Positions 51,921-59,645 of a DNA stretch of 64,000 bases are shown piece by piece; within the stretch, counting starts at the first letter, position 1; each line of letters opens with the position of its first letter. The notes beneath the pieces were generated by a model. It had not been told where the DNA came from. It did not search any database and worked only from the letters and a program-made list of their open reading frames with translations. Origin of the DNA: DASPHG01 sp963748315 (GTDB lineage Bacteria > Actinomycetota > Thermoleophilia > Solirubrobacterales > Thermoleophilaceae); assembly GCA_963748315.1 (NCBI GenBank), contig CAVVIK010000006.1:744001-808000 (forward strand), read 5' to 3'. Both the position numbers and the translations under genes were made by a program.

Positions 51921-52719
51921 TCCGCGAGCGGGCGCCCGCGAAGGTCAACCTGCTGCTGCACGTCGGCTCGCGCCGTCCCGACGGGCTGCACGAGCTGTGT
52001 TCGCTGTTTGCGTCGATCGACCTGGCCGACGAGGTGACGGTCGAGCCGGCGGACGCGGACGAGGTGCGATGCCCCGGTGTCGAGGGGCCGAACCTCGCGC
52101 TCGCGGCGGTCGAGCGGTTCCGTGCCGATACGGCGGCGGACCTCCCGCCGCTCCGGGTCTCGATCGACAAGCGCATACCCGTCGCGGCCGGCCTGGGTGG
52201 AGGAAGCGCGGACGCCGCGGCGGTCCTGCGTGCGGCGAACGAGCTGGCAGGCCGACCCCTTGATGCGGACGGCCTGCGGGCACTCGGTGTGAAGCTGGGC
52301 GCGGACGTGCCGAGTCAGATCGAGCCGCGGCACGCGCTCGTCACGGCAGCGGGTGAGGACGTGGAGCCGGTTGCGCTGCCGCCGATGACCCTGCTGCTGG
52401 TGGCGGACGCGACGGGCCTGTCCACGGCGGAGGTGTACGCGCAGGCGGATGCTCTTGGCACGACGCGCACGGAGCTCGACCCCGACCATGTGCGCTCGCT
52501 TGCGGCAGACCGCTCCAGGAGCTGGCTGCTTCGCTCGAGAACGACCTCGAGGCTGCCGCCGTTTCGCTGCGGCCCGAGCTCAGCGGTCGCATGGACGAGT
52601 TGCGCGAGGCCGGAGCGCTCGCCGTTCGCGTGACCGGCTCCGGGCCTACTGTCTTCGGGGTGTTCCGTTCCGGCGAGGCCCCCGAGATAGAGGGCGCGAT
52701 TCGGGCGGAGCTCGCATGA
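51917..52719 (+). CDS. ispE: 4-diphosphocytidyl-2-C-methyl-D-erythritol kinase, frameshifted
   Basis: About 268 aa. GHMP kinase of the MEP isoprenoid pathway: RAPAKVNLLLHVGSRRPDGL, ATP loop PVAAGLGGGSADAAAVL, and, in a shifted frame, the C-terminal motif RVTGSGPTVFGVF. The frame change near 52508 needs one missing base (or two extra). The rejoined end (IEGAIRAELA, TGA 52717-52719) overlaps the next ATG as ATGA. The start overlaps rsmA in the same way. Confidence 0.9.
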
Positions 52720-54251
52720 CCAGGAAGCGGCTCATCGCGCTCCTGGTCGTCGTAGGAGCCGTGGTCGCCCTGCTCACGAGCGGGGTGCTGTCGGACATCC
52801 CGAACATCGAGACGCTGATCGAGGACCTGGCCCAGGCGCTCGGCCGCTGGACCTATGCGCTCGTCGGGGCGCTCGCGTTCCTCGAGACGGGCGCGTTCGT
52901 CGGCCTCGTCGCGCCGGGCGAGTTCACGGTGATCCTCGGGGGAGTCATCGCCGGCCAGGGCGAGATCAACGTCCTTCTTCTGCTCGCCATCACCTGGCTG
53001 GCGGCCTTCTTGGGTGACACCACGAGCTTCATGATCGGAGCGCGACTCGGGCGCGGCTTCCTCGAGCGGCACGGCCCGCGGGTGAAGATCACACCCGAGC
53101 GGCTCGGTCAGGTCGAGGGCTACTTCGACCGGCACGGCGGCAAGACGATCCTGATCGGGCGCTTCATCGGACTCGTGCGCGCGCTCGCCCCGTTCATCGC
53201 CGGCTCGTCGAAGATGCCCTACGGCAGGTTCGCGCCATACAGCGTGATCGGCACCGGGCTCTGGTCGGCCACGTTCATCCTGCTCGGCTACGTCTTCTGG
53301 CAGTCGTTCGAGAAGGTCGCGGGCATCGCCGGACGGGCGACCCTCGCCTTCGGCATCGTCGTCAGCCTGATCGTCGGCGGCGTGTACGCGTACCGTCGGC
53401 TGCGCGACGAGGAGGAGCGCCGCAGGCTGGGCGAGTGGCTCGAGCGTCAGGGCCGACGCCCGCTCCTGCGACCGCTCGCCGCAGTGCTCCGGCCGATCTG
53501 GCGGCGCTTGGTGAAGCCGGCGTGGCGCTTTCTGGCGCCAGAGCTTCGGTTCCTGTGGGGCCGCCTCACGCCGGGCGGCCTCGGGATCGAGCTGACCACG
53601 ACTCTGGCAGTTGCGAGCGTGGGCGGATTCATCTTCGGCGCCTACGCGGACGAGCTGGCAACGACCCCGCGGCTGACGACCGCGGACAAGGAGATCGAAG
53701 ACCTCACGATCGATCTCGAAAACGACACGGTCGTCGAGATCGCGAGGGTCGTGACGGACCTCGGGTCCCTGGCCGTGATCGGGCCGCTCGTCTTGATCGT
53801 CGCGGTGTTCCTGATCTCTCGAAGAAGGGTGCTCGAGCTTGCCGTTCTCGTATGCGGCCTCGCGCTGACGTACGCGGGCGTGCACATCACCAAGGGGGCA
53901 ATCGACCGGCCGCGTCCCGCCCAGCCGCTCGACGCAATCACGGGCTCCTCATTTCCGAGCGGCCACGCCGCGCAGGCGACTACGTATGTGGCGATGGCCG
54001 TCATAGCCGCGCGCGTGTTGCCGGGGTTTGCAAGCAGGGCGGCGCTCGTGTTCGGGGCGGTCGTGTTGGCAGCGGTGATCGGCCTGACACGCGTGTACCT
54101 GCGCGCGCACTACTGGTCGGATGTCGTGGGCGGCTGGGCGCTCGGGGCGGGCGTCTTCGGGGCGGTGGCGACCCTCGCGCTGCTCGTCTCATACATCCGT
54201 CAGAATGGCCGCGCAGATGGACCTGAACCTGTCGGACCCCGGAAGCACTGA
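52716..54251 (+). CDS. DedA-PAP2 fusion membrane protein
   Basis: 511 aa. Residues about 20-215 are a DedA (VTT) domain: FLETGAFVGLVAPGEF, GDTTSFMIGARLGRGFLERH, ILIGRFIGLVRALAPFIAGS. Residues about 300-500 are a PAP2 phosphatase domain: KGAIDRPRP, SSFPSGHAAQATTY and RVYLRAHYWSDVVGG, the three catalytic motifs. A lipid flippase joined to a polyprenyl- or lipid-phosphate phosphatase would recycle undecaprenyl pyrophosphate in one step (inference). Coupled to ispE, the isoprenoid gene, which supports a link to polyprenol carriers. Confidence 0.9.
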   Translation: MTRKRLIALLVVVGAVVALLTSGVLSDIPNIETLIEDLAQALGRWTYALVGALAFLETGAFVGLVAPGEFTVILGGVIAGQGEINVLLLLAITWLAAFLGDTTSFMIGARLGRGFLERHGPRVKITPERLGQVEGYFDRHGGKTILIGRFIGLVRALAPFIAGSSKMPYGRFAPYSVIGTGLWSATFILLGYVFWQSFEKVAGIAGRATLAFGIVVSLIVGGVYAYRRLRDEEERRRLGEWLERQGRRPLLRPLAAVLRPIWRRLVKPAWRFLAPELRFLWGRLTPGGLGIELTTTLAVASVGGFIFGAYADELATTPRLTTADKEIEDLTIDLENDTVVEIARVVTDLGSLAVIGPLVLIVAVFLISRRRVLELAVLVCGLALTYAGVHITKGAIDRPRPAQPLDAITGSSFPSGHAAQATTYVAMAVIAARVLPGFASRAALVFGAVVLAAVIGLTRVYLRAHYWSDVVGGWALGAGVFGAVATLALLVSYIRQNGRADGPEPVGPRKH

Positions 54252-54453
54252 GATGGTCATCGCGCTTTCGCTGCCGCTCGGGATCGCGGCCTACGTCGGG
54301 CTGATCCTGATCCCCGCGTGGACGTCGTATGGGCGCTGGTGGGAGCGGATCGCCGCCACCTTCCTGACCTTCTACATCGTCGCGGCGCTGATCGGCATCG
54401 GCGCGGCGATCGGGTTCGGGATCATCTGGACTTACGACGAGTGGGCCGCATAG
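54205..54453 (+). CDS. Small two-helix membrane protein
   Basis: 82 aa from ATG 54205, overlapping the DedA-PAP2 end by 47 bases; ATG 54217 is an alternative. Two membrane helices (MVIALSLPLGIAAYVGLILI and FLTFYIVAALIGIGAAIGFG). No motif or family recognised. Its placement suggests a partner of the fusion protein. Confidence 0.6.
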   Translation: MAAQMDLNLSDPGSTEMVIALSLPLGIAAYVGLILIPAWTSYGRWWERIAATFLTFYIVAALIGIGAAIGFGIIWTYDEWAA

Positions 54454-54472
54454 CCGGCCTGGCCCGCGGACC

Positions 54473-54478
54473 TAGAAT
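54473..54478 (+). promoter_or_regulatory. -10 box of PucR-family gene
   Basis: TAGAAT, 6 nt before ATG 54485; leaderless start predicted. Confidence 0.55.
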
Positions 54479-54484
54479 TCAGCC

Positions 54485-55753
54485 ATGCCACAGCAGCCGC
54501 AGCAGGCGCTGACGCCTTCCTTCAGCGACGCGCTCGGAGCCATCGCCGAGGCCGTCGAGGGCGGCGCGGGGCTGCCGGAGGTCGCGCGCGCGTGCGGCCG
54601 GGCGCTCGACGCCAGCATCGCCGTGGTCGACGCCTCGAGCCGCGTACTGGCGGTCGCGTGCGCGTCTCCCGAGGACGAGCGGGCAGTTCTGTCGGGCGAG
54701 GGGAGCGAGCGGATCGACCTGACCGTTGGCGGCGCCGTCGTCGGCCGGATGCACTACCGCGATCGCGGCGAGCCGAACCCCGCCGACCTCGTGCGGGTGG
54801 TCGCGGCGATTCTGGCGCTGGAGGTCGAGCGCGCCCGCGGTCCCGAGCGCGCAAGCGAGGCCGCCGTGCGCGACCTGCTCGACGACCTCGTGTCGCGCGC
54901 CATTACCGACCGCGAGAACATCGTCGCGCGCGGAACCGAGCTGGGCGCAGACCTCTCCGGGGGCGGAAGCGTGATCGTCGCCCGCGCCGTGCCGCAGCAG
55001 CCGGAGGACGGCGACTGGCCGGCGCGCGTCCTGACCGTCGCCGAGCGTGGAGCGCGCGCCGTCGAGCGGACGTGCCTGGTCGGGGCGATGGAGTTGCGGC
55101 CCGGCGGCGAGGCGATCGAGCTGGACGGCCGCGACCGCGCGGGCGAGGTGGTCGTGCTGGTCCCGAGCGAGGACGGCGAGCTCGCCCGGCGGGTGATCGC
55201 CGGCGTGCGGCGCGAGCTCGAGGCCGGGCTGCCGGCGTTCGCGCTCGCGCTCGGGCGCAGCCGCGTGGCGACCGATCCCGCCGACCTCTACCGCGCAGCC
55301 GCCGAGGCGCTGCTCGCGGCGAACGTCGCCCAGGCGCAGGGCGAGCTTGCGCTGAACTTCGAGGAGACCGGCGCCTACCGGCTGCTGCTGTCGTCGATGA
55401 CCGACAACCCGGCGGAGCTGAGGAGCTTCCACGACGAGACGGTCGCACCGCTGCTTGCCTACGACGAGCAGTACGAGACGGAGCTCGTGCGCACGCTGGA
55501 GACGTTCCTCGAGGAGAACGGGAACGTGGCCCAGACGGCGCAGCGCCTGTTCACGCACCGGCACACGATCCGCTACCGCCTCGAGCGCGTGAAGGAGCTG
55601 ACCGAGCTCGACGTCTCCTCGACCGACGGCCGCGAGCGCCTCGGCCTGGGCCTGAAGGCGATGCGCGTGCTCGGCATCGTGCCGCCGCACGGCCCGGCCA
55701 CCGAGCCGGGCGCCGAGACTGGCCGCGTCCCGGGCGCCGACAAGGACCGCTAG
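54485..55753 (+). CDS. PucR/CdaR-family transcriptional regulator
   Basis: 422 aa. GAF-like sensing half at residues about 20-130 (RALDASIAVVDASSRVLAV), a GGDEF-like middle, and the C-terminal PucR HTH: LVRTLETFLEENGNVAQTAQ followed by RLFTHRHTIRYRLERVKELT. Such proteins sense small metabolites and activate nearby catabolic or stress genes. Target is not evident; it stands alone with its own -10 box. Confidence 0.88.
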   Translation: MPQQPQQALTPSFSDALGAIAEAVEGGAGLPEVARACGRALDASIAVVDASSRVLAVACASPEDERAVLSGEGSERIDLTVGGAVVGRMHYRDRGEPNPADLVRVVAAILALEVERARGPERASEAAVRDLLDDLVSRAITDRENIVARGTELGADLSGGGSVIVARAVPQQPEDGDWPARVLTVAERGARAVERTCLVGAMELRPGGEAIELDGRDRAGEVVVLVPSEDGELARRVIAGVRRELEAGLPAFALALGRSRVATDPADLYRAAAEALLAANVAQAQGELALNFEETGAYRLLLSSMTDNPAELRSFHDETVAPLLAYDEQYETELVRTLETFLEENGNVAQTAQRLFTHRHTIRYRLERVKELTELDVSSTDGRERLGLGLKAMRVLGIVPPHGPATEPGAETGRVPGADKDR

Positions 55754-55823
55754 CTCCTGGGTGACGGGTCGCACTGAAGCGCGCCGACGCGCGCGGGATG
55801 CTGGGTGCGAGGAAAGGAGACGT

Positions 55824-55982
55824 ATGGACTCGCGACTGGCCTATGTGATGGCGACCTCCCGGACGGAGAGCTTCCGCCGCGAGGCGGAGCACCACGCCCG
55901 TGATCACGCACCGCGTCGTCACTCCCGGCGCCGCGCGCCGCGCATCCCGCTCGTGCTGATGTTCCTGCGCGCCGGCCGCTAG
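55824..55982 (+). CDS. 52-aa basic protein with strong ribosome site
   Basis: ATG 55824 preceded by GGAAAGGAGACGT, the best Shine-Dalgarno in the window. MDSRLAYVMATSRTESFRRE followed by a His/Arg-rich stretch and a short hydrophobic end (RIPLVLMFLRAG). No domain. Reading of the SD makes it a credible small gene, probably independent of the PucR gene. Confidence 0.5.
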   Translation: MDSRLAYVMATSRTESFRREAEHHARDHAPRRHSRRRAPRIPLVLMFLRAGR

Positions 55983-56087
55983 CGAGCCGGCGCGCAAACA
56001 GTGACGCGGCCGCGCATGCGGCCCGTGCGGACCGCTCGCCGCATCTGCTCTCGCTTGGGGCTCGGACGCAGGCCATACGGGCGGACA

Positions 56088-56158
56088 CTGGGGAGCCAGG
56101 AATCGAACCTGACTTCCAGGACCAAAACCTCGCGTGCTGCCAGCTACACCACTCCCCA
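56088..56158 (-). tRNA. tRNA-Gln(TTG)
   Basis: 71 nt on the minus strand. Acceptor stem TGGGGAG/CTCCCCA with U1-A72 pair and G73 discriminator, as in glutamine tRNAs; anticodon loop TTTTGGT (anticodon TTG); T arm with GGTTCGATTCC. No encoded CCA. One anticodon-stem mismatch is read. Confidence 0.92.
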
Positions 56159-56170
56159 AGGCCGCTGGCG

Positions 56171-56176
56171 ACCGTA
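56171..56176 (-). promoter_or_regulatory. -10 box of tRNA-Gln
   Basis: TACGGT on the minus strand, 12 nt before the tRNA 5' end, as at tRNA-Val. Confidence 0.55.
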
Positions 56177-56188
56177 GCACCGCCTCGC

Positions 56189-56194
56189 TACGCT
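56189..56194 (+). promoter_or_regulatory. -10 box of glmU
   Basis: TACGCT, 6 nt before ATG 56201; identical hexamer and spacing to the SRP RNA promoter. Confidence 0.55.
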
Positions 56195-56200
56195 GCGGCC

Positions 56201-57514
56201 ATGCCCGCCGCGCTCATCATGGCCGCGGGGCACGGCACTCGGATGCGCTCGCGGACGCCCAAGGTGCTGCACGCGGTCTGTGGTCGTCCCATGCTCGCGT
56301 GGGTCGTCGATGCGGCGCGCGGTGCGGGCGCCGATCGCGTCGTCGCGGTCGTCCGGCCGGACAGCGGCGTCGCCGAGAGTTGCCGGCGACGGTGTCGAGC
56401 TCGCCGAGCAGCGCGAGGGCGAGGGCACCGCGTCCGCCGTGGACGCGGCGCGTGAGCTTCTGAGCGGACGAGGACACGATTCTGCTGCTCTCCGGCGACC
56501 ATCCGCTGATCACGAGCGACCTGCTTCGCCGGCTGCTCGAGGCACATGCGGACCAGGGCGCGGACGCCACGATCCTCACGACCGAGGAGCTCGACCCGAC
56601 GGCCTATGGCCGCATCGTCCGCGACAAGAAGGGCCGGGTCGCCGAGATCGTCGAGACCAAGGACGAGACCGGCGTCTCGCCCGAGCAGCTCGAGATCCGC
56701 GAGATCAACCTCGGCACCTATGTCTTCAACGGCCCGGCGCTGTTCGAGGCGCTGGCGAAGATCGAGCCGGCGCGAGAACGGCGAGCGCTACCTCACTGCC
56801 GTCTTTCCGCTGCTCGACAGCGTCGCCGCATACGCGACCGACGACATCTCGAGCGCCGCCGGCGTCAACGACCGCGCCGACCTGATGGCGATCGAGGAGG
56901 TCGCCCAGGCGCGCATCATCGACGAGCATGCACGCGCGGGCGTGACGTTCCGTGCGCCGGGCACCGTCGTGGTCGACGCCTCCGTCGAGATCGGCGAGGA
57001 CACGGTGATCGAGGCCGGCGTGACCCTGAAGGGGGCCACGAAGGTCGGGGGCGGCGTGACGATCGCGAATGCGTACGTAGTCGACGCCGAGATCGGGGAC
57101 GGCGCGACGGTCGGCCCGTTCGCCTACCTGCGCCCGGGCACGGTCATCGGCGAGAACGTGAAGATCGGGACCTTCGTCGAGACGAAGAACGCGAACATCG
57201 GCGCGGGCGCCAAGGTTCCGCACCTCACGTATCTGGGGGACGCCGATGTCGGCGAGGAGGCCAACGTCGCGGCGGGCAACATCACCGCCAACTACGACGG
57301 CTTCACGAAGAGCCGCACCAAGATCGGAAAACGCGCAAAGACCGGGGTGAACACGTCGTTCATCGCACCCGTCACCGTCGGTGATGAGGCTTACACTGGA
57401 GCAGGCTCGGTGATCGGCGAGGACGTCCCGGACGGGGCGCTCGGAATTTCCCGGCCCGAGCAGAAGAACGTCGAGGGTTACGCCGAACGCGCGAAGCAGA
57501 GGAAGGGCTCATGA
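56201..57514 (+). CDS. glmU: Bifunctional GlmU (UDP-GlcNAc synthesis), frameshifted
   Basis: About 435 aa after removing three single extra bases (near 56385 GAG-A-GTT, 56465 GGA-C-GAG, 56775 GCG-C-GAG). N-terminal nucleotidyltransferase: LIMAAGHGTRMRSRTPKVLH, LLLSGDHPLITSDLL, EINLGTYVFNGPALFEALAK. C-terminal left-handed beta-helix acetyltransferase: GPFAYLRPGTVIGENVKIGT, VPHLTYLGDADVGEEANV, GVNTSFIAPVTVGDEAYTGA. Makes UDP-GlcNAc for peptidoglycan. Overlaps prs as ATGA, the common glmU-prs pair. Confidence 0.93.
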
Positions 57515-58557
57515 GCACGGTCGAGTCACAGGCGCAGGCCCGCCCCGCCCCGTCGCGGAGCATCCCGATCGGCTACGACAAGCAGCTGATGGTCACCGCG
57601 GGCCGCGCGAGCACGGAGCTCGGCGGCAAGATCGCGGAGAAGCTCGGGGTCGACCTGACCGACGCCGGCCTCAAGACGTTCGCGAACGGCGAGGTCTACT
57701 GCAAGTACCAGGACTCGATCCGCGGCGCCGACCTCTTCATCATCCAGTCCACCTGCACGAACGAGGCCGAGGGCCTGACCGCGAACGACGCGCTGATGGA
57801 GCTCATGTGCATGGTCGATGCGGCCGTCGGCGCGTCCGCCCACCGCGTGATCGCGGTGACGCCGTGGTACGGCTACTCGCGCCAGGACAAGAAGTCCGCG
57901 CCGCGCGAGCCGATCACCGCCCGGCTCGTCGCGCGGATGCTCGAGGCCGCGGGCATCGACCGCCTGCTCACGATGGACCTGCACGCGGGCCAGGTGCAGG
58001 GCTTCTTCCAGAAGCCGGTCGACCACATGACGGCGCTGCCGTTCCTGTCGCAATACGTCGGCGACCAGCTGGGGGACCCGTCCGACCTCTGCATCATCTC
58101 GCCGGACGCCGGCCGCGTGAAGCTGACGCGCAAGTTCGCCCAGATGGTCGGCGCGCCCTACGCGCTCCTCGAGAAGGAGCGGCCCGCCCAGCAGGTCGCG
58201 GAGATCGGGTACGTCATCGGCGCGGACAAGGTCAAGGGGCGCAAGGCCGTGATCGTCGACGACATGATCGACACCGGGGGAACGCTCGCGGCCGGTGCGC
58301 AGACCGTGCTCGACGCGGGCGCGAGCGAGGTCTACGCGGTCGCCACCCACGGCCTCTTCTCGGGCAACGCGTTCGAGACGCTGTCGAACTCACCGCTCGC
58401 GGGGATCCTGGTCACGGACACGGTTCCCGTGCGCGAGGGAGCGCCCGAGCTGATTCGCGTGCTGAGCTGCGCGGACATCCTGTCCGACAGCGTGCGCCGC
58501 ATCTTCACGGACGACTCCGTCAGCGAGATCTTCGCGGGCGAGAATCAGCTCTTCTAG
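57511..58557 (+). CDS. prs: Ribose-phosphate pyrophosphokinase
   Basis: 348 aa; about 25 residues longer than usual at the N-terminus. TFANGEVYCKYQDSIRGADL, ATP loop TPWYGYSRQDKKSAPREPI, MDLHAGQVQGFF and the PRPP loop VIVDDMIDTGGTL. Makes PRPP from ribose 5-phosphate and ATP for nucleotide, His and Trp synthesis. Confidence 0.96.
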   Translation: MSTVESQAQARPAPSRSIPIGYDKQLMVTAGRASTELGGKIAEKLGVDLTDAGLKTFANGEVYCKYQDSIRGADLFIIQSTCTNEAEGLTANDALMELMCMVDAAVGASAHRVIAVTPWYGYSRQDKKSAPREPITARLVARMLEAAGIDRLLTMDLHAGQVQGFFQKPVDHMTALPFLSQYVGDQLGDPSDLCIISPDAGRVKLTRKFAQMVGAPYALLEKERPAQQVAEIGYVIGADKVKGRKAVIVDDMIDTGGTLAAGAQTVLDAGASEVYAVATHGLFSGNAFETLSNSPLAGILVTDTVPVREGAPELIRVLSCADILSDSVRRIFTDDSVSEIFAGENQLF

Positions 58558-58630
58558 CCGCTGGCGGGCCGGGCCCGCCACGCTCGCGAAGCTGCTCGCC
58601 GGGCTGTGGATCTTCGGTACCGGCGAGGCG

Positions 58631-59158
58631 ATGCTCGTGGCGAGCGAGCTCGGCAACTCGCCGTGGACCGTGCTCGCTGAAGGGGTGGCTGTGCAGACGC
58701 CGCTGGCGGTCGGCGCCGCGACGGTGGCCATCAGCTTCGTCGTGCTGCTCGCGTGGATCCCGCTGCGTCAGTCGCCCGGGCTCGGGACGATCCTCAACGC
58801 CATCGTGATCGGCGTCGCGATCGACGCGTCGCTCGCATGGCTGCCCGGGCCGTCCGAGCTCTTGCCCCGCTACGGGCTCGTCGCCGCCGGAATCGCGCTC
58901 GTCGGCCTCGGGAGCGGCCTGTACCTGACGTGCTTCCTCGGGCCGGGCCCGCGCGACGGGCTGATGACGGGGATCAGCCGGCGCACCGGGCTGTCGCTGC
59001 GGGTTGTCCGGACGGGCATCGAGATCGCCGCACTCACCGTCGGCGCGATCCTCGGGGGCACGGTCGGAATTGGCACGCTCGCGTTCGCTCTCCTCATCGG
59101 GCCGGCCGTGCAGGCGTCGGTCCTCGCGCTGGCCGGCCGCCCGCTGCACGAGTTGTGA
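58631..59158 (+). CDS. YczE/YitT-like membrane protein, start uncertain
   Basis: At least 175 aa. Five membrane helices; LGNSPWTVLAEGVAVQTPLA, GLGSGLYLTCFLGPGPRDGL and MTGISRRTGLSLRVVRTGIE match the YczE/YyaS membrane family of unknown function. In-frame homologous sequence (TLAKLLAGLWIFGTGEAML) begins around 58580, upstream of the first canonical start at 58631, so the real start is earlier and either non-canonical or masked by an indel near the prs stop. Confidence 0.7.
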   Translation: MLVASELGNSPWTVLAEGVAVQTPLAVGAATVAISFVVLLAWIPLRQSPGLGTILNAIVIGVAIDASLAWLPGPSELLPRYGLVAAGIALVGLGSGLYLTCFLGPGPRDGLMTGISRRTGLSLRVVRTGIEIAALTVGAILGGTVGIGTLAFALLIGPAVQASVLALAGRPLHEL

Positions 59159-59171
59159 CCGGCGCCGCGAC

Positions 59172-59177
59172 TAGGGT
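59172..59177 (+). promoter_or_regulatory. -10 box of DUF2269-like gene
   Basis: TAGGGT, 6 nt before ATG 59184; leaderless start predicted. Confidence 0.5.
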
Positions 59178-59183
59178 CGCGCC

Positions 59184-59645
59184 ATGACCGGCTACGAGAA
59201 GTTCCTCCTGACCGCGCACGTGCTCGCCGCCGTGATCTGGGTCGGCGGCAGCGTCCTTGCCCTCACGCTCGGCTACTACCTGCGCGGCCGCGACATCGAC
59301 ACGCGCGTCGAGTACACGCGCTGGACCGAGTGGCTAGGGCCACGCCTGTTCGCGCCGATGTCGATCATCGTGATCGTCGCCGGGCCGCTCCTGGCCGACC
59401 GGCTCTCGACTTCGACCAGACCTGGCTCGACGCTCGGCTTCATCGGCTGGTTAATCAGCTTCCTGTTCGGCGTCGGCTTCTATCCGCGCGAGGGGGTAGA
59501 AGCGCGAGAAGCTGATCGAGCAGAACGGCATGGGCCACGAGCTGGTCGCGAAGAGCATCAACCGCGTGCTGACCGTGGCGACGATCGACACGATCGTGGT
59601 CGTCTCGTGGTCATCGACATGACGACCAAGCCCGGCTATCCCTAG
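59184..59645 (+). CDS. DUF2269-like membrane protein, frameshifted
   Basis: About 155 aa with four membrane helices: FLLTAHVLAAVIWVGGSVLA, FAPMSIIVIVAGPLLADR, LGFIGWLISFLFGVGFYP and, in another frame, a final helix ending VIDMTTKPGYP. The loop sequence EKLIEQNGMGHELVAKSINR is read only after correcting an extra C near 59512 (again GCG-C-GAG). Two or three further compensating indels lie between 59400 and 59610. Family function unknown. Ends in a CTAG shared with the convergent UbiB-like gene. Confidence 0.7.
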   Translation: MTGYEKFLLTAHVLAAVIWVGGSVLALTLGYYLRGRDIDTRVEYTRWTEWLGPRLFAPMSIIVIVAGPLLADRLSTSTRPGSTLGFIGWLISFLFGVGFYPREGVEAREADRAERHGPRAGREEHQPRADRGDDRHDRGRLVVIDMTTKPGYP

